Shown here: positions 1-13,294 of the stretch, one piece after another | Layout: each line of letters begins with the position of its first letter | How positions within the stretch are numbered: position 1 is the stretch's first letter | Source: Parasponia andersonii | Taxonomy: Eukaryota; Streptophyta; Magnoliopsida; Rosales; Cannabaceae | Length of the DNA: 64,000 nt | Assembly (NCBI GenBank): GCA_002914805.1 | Contig: JXTB01000169.1 | Span: 280,966 to 344,965, forward strand | Direction: 5' to 3' | Program-made: the position numbers and the translations under genes | Notes under the pieces: model-generated | The model's input: only the letters and a program-made list of their open reading frames with translations | Database searches by the model: none | What the model was told of the DNA's origin: nothing

Positions 1-881
1 CCTTGGCATCATATTCATCACCTGGGGATTCAGGACAGCCTGGATGTGTCGGCATTCCCCAGATGACCCAAAGAGGATGATTCCCTCCGGCTCCTAAAGC
101 CGACCCGCCGACAGCCGAGGCTTGAACTTGGTTTTCTCCACAGAGGCTGCGCAAAGCAAAATGTCATGAGTAAAAATGGATGAAATATGCATAGACCCAA
201 AATTCATGACCCAGTACTTACTTTGCAGAAAAAACGAGGGGATTTGAAAACGCTCTCCGTTCATCCAAGGAGAGCACCACGCCCCTCTGACGGCGTATAT
301 CTTGGAATGAGAGTCCCACTGCTTGTCCGACCTCAGCAAGGCCCAGAAGATGTGGCGTCTCGGGAGCAGCTGGAGATAGAAAGTGGGGTAAGAGCCCTTT
401 TTGGGGATAAGGGTAAGCTTATAGGCATAGAAAACCACTTCCAGGTCAATATACATGTTGAGGAGGACGGACAAGGCAAAATCAGGATAATGACTCCGTT
501 AGTATTGAGCTGCATTGGATGAATCCCTGTAAAGCTAAAGAATTGGTGGACCAAGGGAGGAAGAAGAAACCGCAGCCACTCCAGATGCCTCCTCCCCAGG
601 ACGATGGAGCCTTCTAGAGCAGGGAGATAAAGGTACCAGTCTGCCGGGCTGTCGACCCTCTCTAAAGTGACTCCACTGGGGAAGCAGAGCTGCCTCCTCA
701 ACGACCCTAATTCGGAATCCGCGACAGGGCGGAGTTTCTGACTCAGATTCAGGGCTATCGTGTTAGGTGCGGTCGAAGAAGACGAAAGGTTCTGAAAAAA
801 GGGAGATACGGAAACCCTAAGATTTGAGAAAGCTGGAATACTTAGAGATTTTGGTAAAGTAAGAAATGAGCATAAATGCGG

Positions 882-889
882 CTTTTATA
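882..889 (-). promoter_or_regulatory. antisense TATA box of element A
   Basis: On the minus strand this reads TATAAAAG. It lies just upstream of the antisense ORF region and faces away from the LTR. The same motif in the same relative place occurs in element G (TATAAAAG, 55959-55966) and, with one changed base, in element B (13100-13107). The recurrence in three diverged copies suggests a real promoter for the antisense gene. This is inference; no transcript is seen. Confidence 0.45.
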
Positions 890-1119
890 GAGGGGGAACC
901 GAAGAGTTTTTTCCTGGAGGAGGGTAAGGCAAGGAAGACGGAGGCGTTAGAATTTCAAAAATTTGAAAAAATTGTGACATGGGATGGCGTGCCCCAACGT
1001 CGGCAATTGGGGAGGAGTGACGGTAGGGGAGCTACGTGTATCCTTCGAATTGGAGGACCAGAGAAACAATTTCCCCACTTGATGGATACGAATCCATCAA
1101 ATAGGGAAATGGGGGCAGT

Positions 1120-1912
1120 TGTGGGACTCGTTCTTAAATCATACACCACGTAGACGATTAAGTGGCAGAACAGGTCACAAGCAGGGCACACCGTCCGACA
1201 CATGTCCAAAGTGACCGATTAAAGGCCACGCGAGTCACACGTGGTACCGCATAGGCCTATGGGCTGTCTGAGGCCAGGGCCGAATCTATCCCAGACCCTG
1301 GATGGATTCGGCCCAGTCCAATTCTTACCTCGACAACTGGGGGTTGGGAGCCTTAAGAGTCTTCCGCCAGAATATCGTGGGAAGCAGCTTACCACTCCAG
1401 ACCCAGACAGAGCATTTAATGCGATCCTGGGTAAGTGTGCGCATTAGGCAAGTCGTCCTGATAGAACGGCAACTTGTCAAAATCTCACCCCCGACAGGCT
1501 AAAGTCGTAGGGGACAGTGGAAAACAAGCCGCGACGATGCAAGGAAGGTCACGGTAATCACGACCCGTGATTTCTAGAGGAAGTCATGATGGAAAAAGGT
1601 ACTCGATCCTGGGATTGAGAGCCAGAAAGCTCCCAGTCCCAGGATTGTATATATAAGCCTTGTTTCCTCCCAAAAGAAGGATATATACAATATACAAAAA
1701 AATATTTACAAGAGAAAAATGAAATCCTTGCTGTTCAATCTCAGGGATAAATCACTGACTTAAGCATCGGAGAGTCTTTGCAGGTGGCCACCCCTGCCTC
1801 TCTGTCTCAGCCTAAAGCTAAAGACATTCCGGGATAGGATACGTGGACAATTGGTGAATATCTCGTCAGCAGTTCAGATATACGTGGACAGCTGGTAAGA
1901 ACAGCACCAACA
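1120..1912 (+). repeat. 3' LTR of element A
   Basis: A 793-bp long terminal repeat starting TGTGGGACTC and ending CAGCACCAACA, so it has TG...CA ends. A TATA box (TATATATAAG, about 1648-1657) lies upstream of the putative R region. It aligns along its whole length with the LTRs of elements B and G. A purine-rich stretch (AGGGAAATGGGGGCA) stands directly before it, as expected of a polypurine tract. Confidence 0.85.
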
Positions 1913-4170
1913 CTTATTATTTCCTCTTTTAAAGTTTAGTAATGTCAAATGTAAATGAGCTTTTTTTGGTCATTGAATTTTCAAACCACAAATAATACAC
2001 TTTTAATATTTATAACGATTTCAGTGCTTCTATTATTTCGGTTCTCTAAAAGATGCTTCAATTATGTGTTTGTTTGGTATCATTTTTAATTTTGATTGTA
2101 AATTAAAGGAATGGCAAAAATCATCTTAACCATTATTGTGAGAAGATCCACAACTTTTAATGGATAGTTGGATACCAAAAAAAGCTATTTATTTGTCACA
2201 ATTGAGTTTTAGCTTTGAATTTTGATAGTAACTATTTCAACCCTTTAATTTAGCTCCAAAGTTTGAAAGGCACTCTCTATATCGTATCTTTTCTTTTCTT
2301 TTTTAAGTTTAGATCAGTTTATATGTTGTTCCCCACCGTGCTGTCCTTTTTCTTTTTGGCTAAAACTTTTTCTTTAGGTTATGAATACCAATTTTGTTCT
2401 TTGAGGCTTTCCCTTTCTTCATTTTCATCTTTCATCTTTTTAGCCTGAGCTTTATACCTGTTTCCTTTTTTTTTTTTTTTATCGGGAGAGGACCTGTTTC
2501 CTTTCTTTATTAATCTACTCCATTTGAAATCTCTCTCTCTCTCTCTCCTTTTTCTTTTCCTAATTTTTCCCTAACTACAGAAGAAGAACTCCAACGAAGA
2601 GGAAAAAGGGAAAGAAAGAGCCTATTAGAGACATTGTGGAAATCCATGACAGCCTTTCATGTGCTTTATTGCCTCTCTCTAATAATAAAACTAGAAAAAA
2701 GAAAGAAAGAGAAAGAATTAATTAAAGACAGATTAATAGAATTTGGTTTTCCCTTGTCATTTTTTATTGACTTTTCTTCTCCAACTTCTATAATAGCCCG
2801 AGACTATAAGCTTGTTTCCATACATGAAATTTGGTGTAGTACGAAGACTTTTCCCATGCATGGTGCCCCTACTTCACCATTTTGGAGTCTTTTAGACTTT
2901 GATGCACCTCTTAAGTCAATAAAAAACTCAGCTGCTTCCACCGATTTCATTTATCTATTCACCAAGATATAATTATGTTCTCTTAATTCTTTCTTCTGAG
3001 AAAATCTTAGATATTGATTAATCAAGAGTTTGGAACCGAACTTCTGCAATTGAATTTAAAAAGAATTTTAGAAAAGTCACTTATAATAGAGAAACACACG
3101 GCTGATTAAAGCATTGGCAGATATTCAATCTATTTTTGATAAATTTGACAAAATTCAAAATTTTAAGATCAACATCACAGGCATGATATGATCACCGATC
3201 AACCAATATAGGTACTCTTAAGTTCCAAACATAATTGAGAATTTTCGACTTGCACACCCCTCTTTTAGATCGAGTATCTTGTAATTTTCTCTATGTCTGA
3301 AGTTTGAACCAAGCACCAAAGAAGCCCACTTATTAAATTCTATTCTTGTCAAGAAATCACTGGGGCCATTATGATGCACTAAGAACAAATAGAAGAGTTA
3401 TACAAAAAGTGAAGCAATTAGAGTTTATGACCCTTATCCTTGCAGAAAAAGCACAGACCAAAAGCTTTTTTAATCACCCCTACCCCATATTTTGTTTGAA
3501 TTGAAATGATCTGGTGTGAAGTCAACCATTGAATGATAGAATTTATGCGGAAAGGCCCCAAACTAATACATATCCAAAGCTAATGGGGGCAATAAAAACT
3601 TTGAATACTTCTTTCTTGTCTAAGAAGAGTTTTACTTGCTTTTTCTTATCAAGGCATAAACAATTTTTGTGAGAAATGACATACATATGTATATATATAG
3701 GCCCGGTTATGAACACTTACTACTTTATGCTAACATGTTATGATTCAAGTTTGATAACTGGTTGAGTACTTGTAATGAAAATTGCAGTCTTAACCATTGA
3801 AAATTCAGAACTAAATAGTAAAACATAGTGAATATTGCTTGCTTTTGCAATGAAATATGATTGTGATTCAGCTTTTGCAATGAAATATGATTGTAATTCA
3901 GCAACTAATAATAATATGATGATAAAGGAGCTGAGAAAGCTTATCAAGACTTGGACCAGTTTAATAACTAAGAGCAAAATCTTGGAATATCTATTGATCA
4001 TTACTTTAAAACGTGCAAACAGCAGGATTGGTAAATTGAAGAATAATTGAAACGAAAATTCCATAAGGATGAATGTTATATCTCATGATCTGATGGCAAT
4101 CGATTCATCTGCCTAAAACAATCCATCTATCAATAGACTAAATAGCATCTAGAAATTATTATAAAGAAGA
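1913..4170. other. AT-rich intergenic spacer
   Basis: I see no gene here. The stretch is AT-rich with long T tracts, a poly-T run near 2467-2480 and a (CT)n run near 2531-2547. Small open frames (for example near 2634-2972) have low-complexity translations with no family resemblance. The right end holds the probable 3' flank of the minus-strand E2 gene. Confidence 0.5.
3841..3900. repeat. 30-bp tandem duplication
   Basis: Two copies of a 30-base unit beginning GCTTTTGCAATGAAATATGA lie directly head to tail, with one visible difference. A short local duplication with no known function, in the 3' flank of the E2 gene. Confidence 0.8.
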
Positions 4171-6961
4171 TTATAACATTTCATGTGATTTTCTGATACA
4201 GTGACTCACTTTCTTCCGGAATTCGCTTCGTCTTTCTCTCCATTCTTTCTGCAATACATCATGAGAATAGATGCTAAATAAGAGTCGAGTACAAAGTACA
4301 ATACCATGTTAAGATAAGTGAACTGTGTTGAGATAAGTGATGAATGTAAGAAAACTTTCTCACATACCGCAGCTTCAACATTTGCAGGAGATTCATCATT
4401 AGGGCTCGAGAGCATTGATATAATGCTCAACACTATACTCTCAACCTACAAATTGAAGTTAAATTCATCAGTATAGTTGTGCATTATGTGTATGGCATCG
4501 AGGAATACAACATTTATGCATAGACGAAAAATTAGAAAGTGAAACTTAAAATAAAATGCTCAGTAAAAGTAAAGCCTCAAAAATCTGTTTCTAACTACCT
4601 ATAAGAACAAAAACAATGAAAACTTTCTAATCAATCGAAGTCAAGCAGATCATGAGCATTCATGAGGATAATATGGAACCTATTCTAGGTTTTGTAGAGC
4701 AATATTTGTAAAATGTTTGAAGTCATCAGCATTCATTACTCAACTAGAATGAGTGCAGATGAAATTGTCATGGCTACGATTCTTTTCATAGGACCAATCT
4801 GGACCATCAGAACCCAACCATCCATGTAGTTCAAGGTTCTAAAAGCTCCAATGCTCCTCTGAAACAAGGCTTTGAAATCAATTTTTCCTTATCAAAATAT
4901 TTTTGTATACAACTTGAACTGATTTTGGAGTTATTCAACTCCAAGCTCTACACCACCACTTAACAGCAACCATAAAGGCTGAAGTTCCATAAAGTTGAAA
5001 ATCCAGCTCTAATTACAAAAGTGTACTACACACTGCAATTTTGCAAATTAAACTACATATGCATCAATTGAAATTTCACCACCGCAATATATCCAACACA
5101 AACCCATTTGAGCATAGGCCTATTTGATCCTCTTTCCACATGCTCACTTGGGGCATCCTACACCAAAACCAGTTGGACCAAAAATTTTGAAAGTAAACCA
5201 TCACAAAAATGTTAAGGATCTAGCATATGCAAGGATTTCAAACAAACTGTCATAGTGAACTGATGAAAGTTCTTTTCCAGTTGAATCATGCTTCAGTTAC
5301 TCGTACAGGTTGTTGGTTAAAAAATGCAGTGTTTGAAAAAAAAAAAAAAAAATGAACTCAAAGCCAGAGCAGTGCTAGGATTTAAGCACAAGCATCTCAA
5401 TTCAGGCCCAGGTTGAGATCCGTAGTGCAATTGTTCACTTGTCTCTGCAATAAATCTCAACCTTCAGTCTTAGAATTGGCCACCACCTAGTAAGCTGAGA
5501 ATCAGAGCTAACATCAGATGACCAAAACACTGTAGATAAGTTACATGCAAAACTCAATTAGTGACCACATGTGCAGCTCCAAGTTTTCACTTCTCATTCT
5601 CATTGTCATTCCCAAACAACTTGCATCCAGAACCGTAGCTGACAAACAGCTATATCCAAAAATTCACTTCATTCGATGCTAATGTTAAATAAATAAAACG
5701 GAAAAGGAAAGGAAAAGAATTGTCTATGCATATCATTATGGAAGTATTCTGTGGTTTCTATCACGAACTTAAGTCTTGACTACATGTTCTATAACTTCAC
5801 ATTATCAAAAGTTATAAACAAACAATGCAAAACAATGAACATAGAATGTCCATGATAATTAAGTCATAGATATGCCTTGAAACTTCAAATACATACCGTA
5901 TGAAGTGGATTCCACCGCTCACTAGCAAGCTCATAGCCATTTGGGTCGTCGCCTGGAGCATGAAGAATTGAAATACAAACCTTTCCATCGGAGTAAACTG
6001 AAAATAAGACATAAACCTTAAAGCAGTTTTCCCAACTCAAAAAGGGAAACAAGTTATATCAATTTGTGACTTACAAACTCAAAAACAGAGAGAAGTGATT
6101 ACCATTAGGATGCCACATCTCTGAGGTAAATCTCACTGTTGGTGGCTTGTTTGGATAATCGGAAGGGAAACTCATAATGGCATTAAAGAAACCACCGTCA
6201 CTAGCACCAAGATGGAGTAACACAAAACTCATTCAGGTGAATTCTCACAGCTCAAAATTTAAGTACTTTATTTAAATGGGCCGGCTAAAAGAACTTTGCC
6301 TCTTTTTTTTTTTTTTTTTGAACCCATATCTTGAATAATGTGACTTAGCTTTGAGGCACTACTAGTGATTTTAAAAATTCTTCTTTAACAGATATTAACG
6401 AATTATGAACACATCAAATACAAGCTCATAGATCACTAGAAACATCTTTCTAATTAGATCACAAGAAGAATAATAAAGAAAATAAAAAAGTATCCTTTCT
6501 TATAGCAACACAAATTGATTTGAGGAATCAGATTGCCAATAACAAACTCAAATGATATATTTTTTTGTTTTTTCTTTCTCAAACATATACAAGAAATTAA
6601 ATTAGAACCAAACCCCCCCCCCCCCCCCCCCAAAAAAAAAAATAAAACAAAAGAAAAGATTGAAACATACTAGGGAGTATCAGGGGGACCGATTATCGTG
6701 ACTCTCCATTCAAAGATATTGCTCTCATCGACCAAACCAGCCGAGAAGCCATCAACCGGGGTTTTGTAGAGCTCTGCAGAAACCAAAACCACAAAAAATA
6801 AATACATGAATAAAACCCCAAACGATTATTTAATCAACAAAAAAACCCCAGAAACCAAATCGAACACAGAAGGAAAATCAAATAGAAAGATCGACTGGTT
6901 ATTGACCTTTAAGTTGCTTTTGAAGGAGGAGGCTTGCTTGTGTTTGAGTCGCAGCAGCCAT
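4171..6961 (-). CDS. UBC7: E2 ubiquitin-conjugating enzyme, UBC7/13/14 (UBE2G) type
   Basis: This enzyme takes ubiquitin from E1 and, with an E3, passes it to substrates. The plant UBC7/13/14 group is related to the E2s used in ER-associated degradation. There are six minus-strand exons: 6907-6961, 6671-6773, 6103-6200, 5897-5997, 4368-4445 and 4171-4248. Their sum is 513 nt, or 170 aa plus TAA, and every border is GT/AG with consistent phase. Visible features are the N-terminal helix [21 protein letters not shown], the HPN motif (83-85), the catalytic cysteine C93 in KVCISILH, the class III acidic-loop insertion [17 protein letters not shown] (98-114) and the C-terminal helix [14 protein letters not shown]. 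The length fits the family (about 166-170 aa). The start has no competitor and sits about 100 bp below a TATA box. The intron between exons 2 and 3 holds a C20-A9 tract. Which of UBC7, 13 or 14 it is cannot be decided here. No damage is seen. Confidence 0.95.
6613..6641 (+). repeat. poly-C/poly-A tract in an E2 intron
   Basis: About twenty C residues are followed by about nine A residues, inside the intron between exons 2 and 3 of the E2 gene. It is a homopolymer microsatellite, and its length in the assembly may be unreliable. Confidence 0.85.
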
Positions 6962-7062
6962 GGAAGAAGAAAAACAAAAGCCCTGTTCTCCTTTTATTTC
7001 TTTTTTTTTTTTTTTTGGGGTTACGAAATATATGAATGAGTCATTTAAAACCACGGCCACTG

Positions 7063-7070
7063 CTTTTATA
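7063..7070 (-). promoter_or_regulatory. TATA box of the E2 gene
   Basis: On the minus strand this reads TATAAAAG, 102 bp upstream of the ATG at 6961, implying a leader of roughly 70 nt. It is the best core-promoter candidate. A poly-T/poly-A tract lies between it and the start codon. Confidence 0.6.
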
Positions 7071-7460
7071 CATACTCACCAACCAAAGATACCGACTTCT
7101 GTTTTTTTCTTTTTCTTTTTTTTTTTTCCTCCAAAAAGGGGTAACCTGACTCCTCTTTGGGAATTGCTCTTTCTATTATTTTAGAACAAGAGTTCAAAAT
7201 ATACCTAACAAAAAAGTATATACATTTTACTTTTTGCATTAATAACACCAGGGTCCCCAACCTTTCTTAGATCTGGCACTTAAGTCCCTTACTTTTTTGT
7301 TTTAACTTATGAACCCCCAAACTTATAAATTCGTCACGCCTTGGTCCTTGCTAATAACTTTTGTCCAAAACTCCCGTTATACGTCATGTGACTGGCATAA
7401 GGTCATAGTGAAGAACGATATATCAGATAGCAGAACTTAAAAAAAATAATAGATCAAGTT
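7071..7460. other. E2 gene upstream region
   Basis: No coding sequence is seen. The stretch holds the upstream region of the minus-strand E2 gene and a non-coding sequence (about 7261-7400) with the look of a dispersed plant repeat. Element B begins about 400 bp upstream of the E2 TATA box, with its 5' LTR facing away from the gene. Confidence 0.4.
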
Positions 7461-7465
7461 GGTAG

Positions 7466-8251
7466 TGTGGGACCCGTTCCTAGATCACGTACCACATGGT
7501 CGATTAAATGACAGAGCAGGTCACAAAGGGGGCACGCCATCCGACACGTGTCCAGGGTAACCATTTAAAAGTCACACGAGTCACACGTGATACCGCATGG
7601 GCTCATGGGCTATCCAAGGCTAGGGCCGAATCCATCCCAGACCCTGGACGGTTCGGCCCAATCCAGTTCTTGCCTCGACAGCTGGGGGTCAGAAGCTTCG
7701 AGGGTCTTCTACCAGAAAACCACGGGAGGCAACGGGCTGCTCCAGACCCAGACAAGGAATTTAATGTGATCCTGGGTAGGCGTGCACATTGGGCAAACCG
7801 TCCTGACAGAATGGCGGTTTGTCAAAATCTCGCCCCCAACAGGCCCGAGTCATAGGGGACGGCGAAAAGCAGGCTACGACGATGCAAGGGAAATCACAGT
7901 AATCACAGCGTGTAATCTCTGGAGTAAGTCATGATAGGAAAAGGTATTCAATCCTGGGATTAAGAGCCAGAAAAAGCTCCCAGTTTCAGGATTATGTATA
8001 TAAGCCTTGCTTTTCCATCGAAAAAAAGAGATGAAGATTGACATATAAAAAGAAAAACTAAATATTTGCTTCTCAGCCTCAGGGATAAACAATTGACTTA
8101 AGCATCGGAGAGTCTTTGTAGGTAGCCACCCCCGCCTCTCCGACCCGACCTGAAGTAAAAAGCACGCCGGGATAGCAAGGATACGTGTACAGTTGATAGA
8201 TACAACGTCAGCAGTTCAGAGACACGTGGACAGCTGGTAAACGCACCAACA
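7466..8251 (+). repeat. 5' LTR of element B
   Basis: A 786-bp LTR from TGTGGGACCC to CGCACCAACA. A plus-strand TATA box (TATATAAG) lies near 7997-8004. It pairs with 13295-14081 and is preceded by the target-site copy GGTAG. Confidence 0.92.
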
Positions 8252-11200
8252 GTTTGGCACCGTCTGTGGGAAACGTTGAGCACGAAAGAAAAAGTAGGAG
8301 TCTCACGATCGCGCTCTCCCTGAACAAAAGGCCATACAACGTTGGATGATGGCACCCTCAAGAATGACAACCAGAAGCACACGTCCCGACACCGAAGGGA
8401 GCTCTCAGGAAGCACGACCGAGTCTGAAACAAAAGCTAGATCAAATGCTTACTGCCCTGGCAGAAGCAAACTGAAAGGCAGAGATTGCCCACGAGACTGT
8501 CCTGGGTTTAAAAGATGAAGTCGCAGAAGTATGCAGAGATAACGCTCGCCTCAAAGGGCTACTGGCAAGTGAAGCCAGGAGCGGGTGAAGGGAAGACTTT
8601 GACGAAGAGGTACAATAAGAGTCTGGGGGCCAACCGCCGAGGGAAGTTCCCGCCCCATCCAGATCGTGGATGTAGGGGGAGCGACAAAGCCAGACAAGGC
8701 CTTTCCGAGCCGGAGCAGCGGTGGATCAAAGACACCAAGAAAGCTTGGAAGGTGTGCTTCCCAACTAGAAATAAGAAATGACAGCGGAGCTGAGTAAGAG
8801 GCTCGGGCCCATCACAGCTAGACCCCTGATGATCTGGCAGAGCAAACCGTGCGAAGGATCAATCGGACGGCCTTTGAGGAACTGGATCTAGCTAGAGTCC
8901 AAGCCGAAAGACTTCACAACTCCGACCTTCAGACCATTCGAGGGAAAGACCGACCCTCTCGATTACATATACCACTTTCAGCAGAAGATTGCCTTGGAGA
9001 CCAGGGATGAGGCTATGACCTGCAGAGTCCTCTCCACAACCCTGGCAGGGCCGGCCCTGTTATGGTTTAGACAACTTCCAGAGAAGTCTATAAACGGGTA
9101 CGAAGATTTCTGCAAACTTTTCTTAAAGCAATATGCGGGCGCTCGGAGGCAGCAGAAAACCATGTGAGAGCTTGATTGGTTGGAACAAACTGCGAGCGAG
9201 TCTTCAAGAGAATACTTGTTGCATTTCCTAGATGTGATGTCCTTAGTGCACAATGCCGACTCGGCCTAAGCCGCGAGCTCGTTCGTCAGGGGCCTGCAAT
9301 GCTATCGAACCATCTGCTTTTGAACTTGCCATACGATATGGAAGACATCTAGGCAAGGTCGGAAGAGGTATTCAGGGTACTGGAAAGCCACCAGAAAATG
9401 CCCAAGGCCTCCGCCATGATAACAACAGCACCGGCACAAACCCCGGCCCCGCAAGGAATAAAGAGGCCTGCGCCAGACCAAGGGCCAACTCTGAAACAGT
9501 GCTACCCCCCTGTTCCTCACCCCAGACGATAGTGGAACTTTTCTTTATGCACTGGAAAAAAGGCTTACCTCGGTCAGATATCTTGGAGATAAATCGGCTG
9601 AGAACGGCTATCTTCCCAATTAGGCGTTGGACCTCCCAAATGGTTGAAGTTCTTTGCACATATGCAATTGAAGACAACTAGGTCAGGCTGGCCTCAATCC
9701 CTCTTCTGCTCACAATGTGCCCCAAGAACTGGCCGGAGGACACCCCGAACGTGCATTTCTTGGGGTTCAGACGCATCTGGTATCACCTCAGAATCTGGAA
9801 ACATTTATCTAGATGTCCCAGATGGCCTGAAGCTTCTTTGCTCTTCACGACCATGTCGTCGATGTAGACTTCCATAGTCTTCCTTAGCAGCTCGGCAAAC
9901 ATTTTGTTCATGAGCTTCTGGTAGGTCGCCTCCATGTTCTTCAAGCTAAAAGACATGCTTCTGTAACAGTACAGACCTTACTCCGTAATAAATGCCGTGT
10001 AGAACTGGTCTTCCTCATGCAGAAGGATCTGGTTGTATCCAGAGTAAGCATCTAAGAAGCTGATTCTATTGAATCTAGCCGTCGCATCAACCATTTGGTC
10101 GATCTTTGGCAGGGGGAAGCTGTCCTTTGGGCAGGCCTTATTCAGGTTGGTGAAATCTATACAAGTACGGTCATCGCCGTTTTTCTTCTTCACCACCACC
10201 GAGTTGCAGACCCAGCATGGGTATACGCATTCCATGATTAGGTCATTCTCCAATAGCGTCTCTACCTCCTTGTTGATCGCCATGTTTTTCTCTGGCGTGA
10301 ACCTTCGGGGCCTCTGCTTGACCGGAGGGAAACTGGGGTCTGCATTTAACCAATGGCAGGCGTGTGCGAGGTCTATCCTAGGTATGTCATCGTGGGACCA
10401 CGCGAAGACATCTCTATTCTGCCTAAGGAACCCCAATAGCTCGCTTCTTTCTTCCTCTGGTAGCAGGGCCCCGATTAAAACTATCTTCGCCGGTTCTGCT
10501 TCTTTCAAAGGGACCGCCACCAGCTCCTCAATCGTGAATTCTAGCCCATTAGATTCCTCTTTGATCCGCTTCATGTATGTTAGCAAGCGGTCCTTTGATT
10601 TCTATCTGTCTCCCGTCGAGGTGCTCTCGCTCGCGTCGGCTCCCCTCAGGGCGGTTGAAAAACATTTCCTCGCAGAGGTTTTGTCTCTTTTGATATTTAT
10701 TGTATAAGTACCATCCTTTGATAGACATCTTAAGACCTAGTGGAGGGTAGAGGTAACCCCATGCATGGCAGTCGATGACGATGAAATCCACGTCCAAGCA
10801 CCTCTCCGCCGCACAGACCTTCAGGGTCACAACGCCTAAGGGGCTGACCTTAGTACTATTGAAGGCGAACAGTGGCTGATAGGTTGGCCTGAGTACATTT
10901 CGATCCAGGCCCATGCTCTCGAATGTGTTGAGGAACAGGACGTCGACGCTACTCCCGCCGTCGTCCAGGACCCTTCTGACCAACGTGGAGTCGATCTCCA
11001 ACTTAATCACCAAGGGGTCGTCATGGGGCAGACACACTGTAGACAAGTCTTGCTGGGTGAAAGCAATAGGGGCGACTGAGGCGTAGCTTTCTCCCATCAC
11101 CAGATGGTTCACGGAGTAGCCCATCTCCTTCAGGCACTTCACCATTTCCTCAGTGTTTTTTTGGCATTTTTCCTTCTCTTCCTGACGTGGGTTAGCTCAG

Positions 11201-13099
11201 GTCTGCCTATGATAGTCGGCACTATCCTAAGAGCCTGCTCTCCTGACCTGGAGGCCTGGGTCTGCTTGCCTTTTTCGGGCCTGGGAGCATCTTCCTTTAT
11301 CTGGCTTCCGTCGGTCTTCACGTACTGCTTCAACTTGTCGGCATGGATTGCCATCATAACCTGCACGTAAAGGCTACAGCAGTTGACGGTGTCATGCCTG
11401 TGATATTTGTGAAATTGGCAGTATCTGTTTCTAGTTTTCATGTGCTCAGGAACACCAGACTTGGGCGGGTCTTCGAAAATGCCCATGTCCCTGTTCTGGA
11501 GGTAGATCACATCGATAGGCATGTTGAGCTCGTATTTTGGCAGCGAGTCCCTAGACGCCTTCCTCCTCTTGCCGTCTTCTTGACTGCCTTGGGTGGGGGT
11601 TCCCTTCGGTGTCGGAAGTCCGCTCGCCTCGGAAGAGGGGACCACAGACGTTTCACCACCGAGTGCGAATAGGCCCTCCCGGTCATCATCTGAGCCTGTT
11701 CTTAGGGTGACAACTCCCTGCCCCTCGACTTCATCCTCCGAGGACACCACCAGACACTGACTAGCGAGGACCTTGGAGCGAGCCTTGTGCACAACGGCAC
11801 TCCCCTTGATTGGGGAAGGATCTGCCAATGGGCTTGCATCAGAACCTGTAAAGAGCAAGTAACGTGGTTAGAATGCAGCTATAACCTGATCGACGGAGCC
11901 CTAGGATGCGAAAATGAACTCACCCTTAACCCTCTTAGGGGCAGTGGTTTCCTCTTTACGAAGCCTGACTCACTCCTTGGCCACGAGCCTCACCACCTCT
12001 TCGAGCTCGTGGCTAGTCGGCACCACCAGGTCATTGAGACCCGCCAGTTAGCTCGAGGCCGTGATTTGACAACCCACCATGGTGATGCGACTCTGCTCAT
12101 CCCAGCAGAATCGGTTCAGAGCCGAGGCGTCTAACTGGCTCCGCAGGTATTTTGTGATGACCCAAGTGTCTAGCAGGAAGAGGAGATATGAGACCATCTT
12201 AGGCATCATGTTCATCACCTGGGGATTCAAGAGGGCCTGGATGTGTCAGTAATCCCCGGAGGACCCAAAGATGACGATCACTTCCAGCTCCTTGAACCAC
12301 CCAGCCGACAATTATAGCTCAAACCTGCTTTCTTCTGCGGAGGCTGCGCAAGGAAAAATATCATAAGCAATAACGGACGAGGTGTACATAGCCCACAAAA
12401 AAAAAAAATCACAACCTAGTACTTACTTTGCAGAAAAAACGAAGGAACTTGGAAGCGCTCCTCATTCATCCAAGGAGAGCACCACGCCCTTCCGACGGCA
12501 TACAATCTAGAATGTGAGTCCCATTACTTATCCGACCTCGGCAAGCCCCAGAAAATATGGCGTCCTGGGGGCGGCTGGAGGTAGAAAGTGGGGTAGGAGC
12601 TCTTTTTGGGGATGAGGGTGAGCTTGTAGGCATAAAAGACCACTGCCAGGTCGATATGCACATTAAAGAGAACTGACAGAGTAGAGAGCCCTATCAAGAT
12701 CATGATCATGATCCCGTTAGCATTCAGCTGTATCGGGTGAATCCCTGTCAGAGCGAAGAACTGATAGATCAGGGGAGGAAGGGGAAACCACAGCCATTCC
12801 AGGTGCCTCCTTCCCAAGATGATAGAGCCTTCAGGGGCAGAGGGGTGAAGGTACCAATCCGCGGGGCCCTCAACCCTTTGTAATGTAACTCCGTCAGTGA
12901 AGCAGAGCTGCCTCCTCAGTGAGTCCAACTTCGAATCCACGACGGGGCAGAGCTTCTGATTTTGGGTTGAGGCCATCGTTCTAGATACAATCAAAAGGAG
13001 TAAAAGGTTCTAGCAAAGGGAAAAGTCAGAAACCCTAAGATTTTAGAAAACTAGAACATTTGGAGATTTTGGTAAAGTAAAAAACGAGCGTAAATGCGA

Positions 13100-13107
13100 T
13101 TTTTATA
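13100..13107 (-). promoter_or_regulatory. antisense TATA-like box of element B
   Basis: On the minus strand this reads TATAAAAA, at the place corresponding to the antisense TATA boxes of elements A and G. It lies a little upstream of the antisense ORF (about 12994 leftwards). It differs by one base from the TATAAAAG of the other two copies. Confidence 0.4.
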
Positions 13108-13294
13108 GAGGGAGAGCCGAAAAGTCCCCCTTGGAAAGGAATGGTGCGAGGCAGGATGAAGCTCTAGAATTTCAAAAATCTGATGGGAAGAAATGATGGT
13201 AAAGGGCCATGTGTACCTCTTGAATTGAAGGGCTGGAGATATAATTTTCCCATTTGATGGATGCGAGTCCATTATATAGGGAAATGAGGGCAAT

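Larger units (their letters stand above)
1..1912 (+). mobile_element. Tat-like Ty3/gypsy element A, right end
   Basis: This is the right-hand part of an LTR retrotransposon whose left part lies before the window. Its LTR (1120-1912) has its TATA box on the plus strand, so the element points right. The interior at 1-1119 carries on the minus strand (about 94-701) a protein region related to the plant 'putative gypsy type transposon' family (Pfam Transposase_28-like), with the recognisable stretches FTGIHP and VVFYAYKLTLIPKK. The same region and LTR recur in elements B (7466-14081) and G (54937-61453), which fixes the family. An antisense ORF near the 3' LTR is known from the Tat lineage. The five bases after the LTR are CTTAT; the matching left copy cannot be seen. 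It is broken, with a few interruptions. Confidence 0.82.

Noticed and set aside
8098-8415. Minus-strand open frame across the 5' LTR edge of element B
   Set aside because: It is a shadow of LTR and leader sequence on the opposite strand, without any domain.
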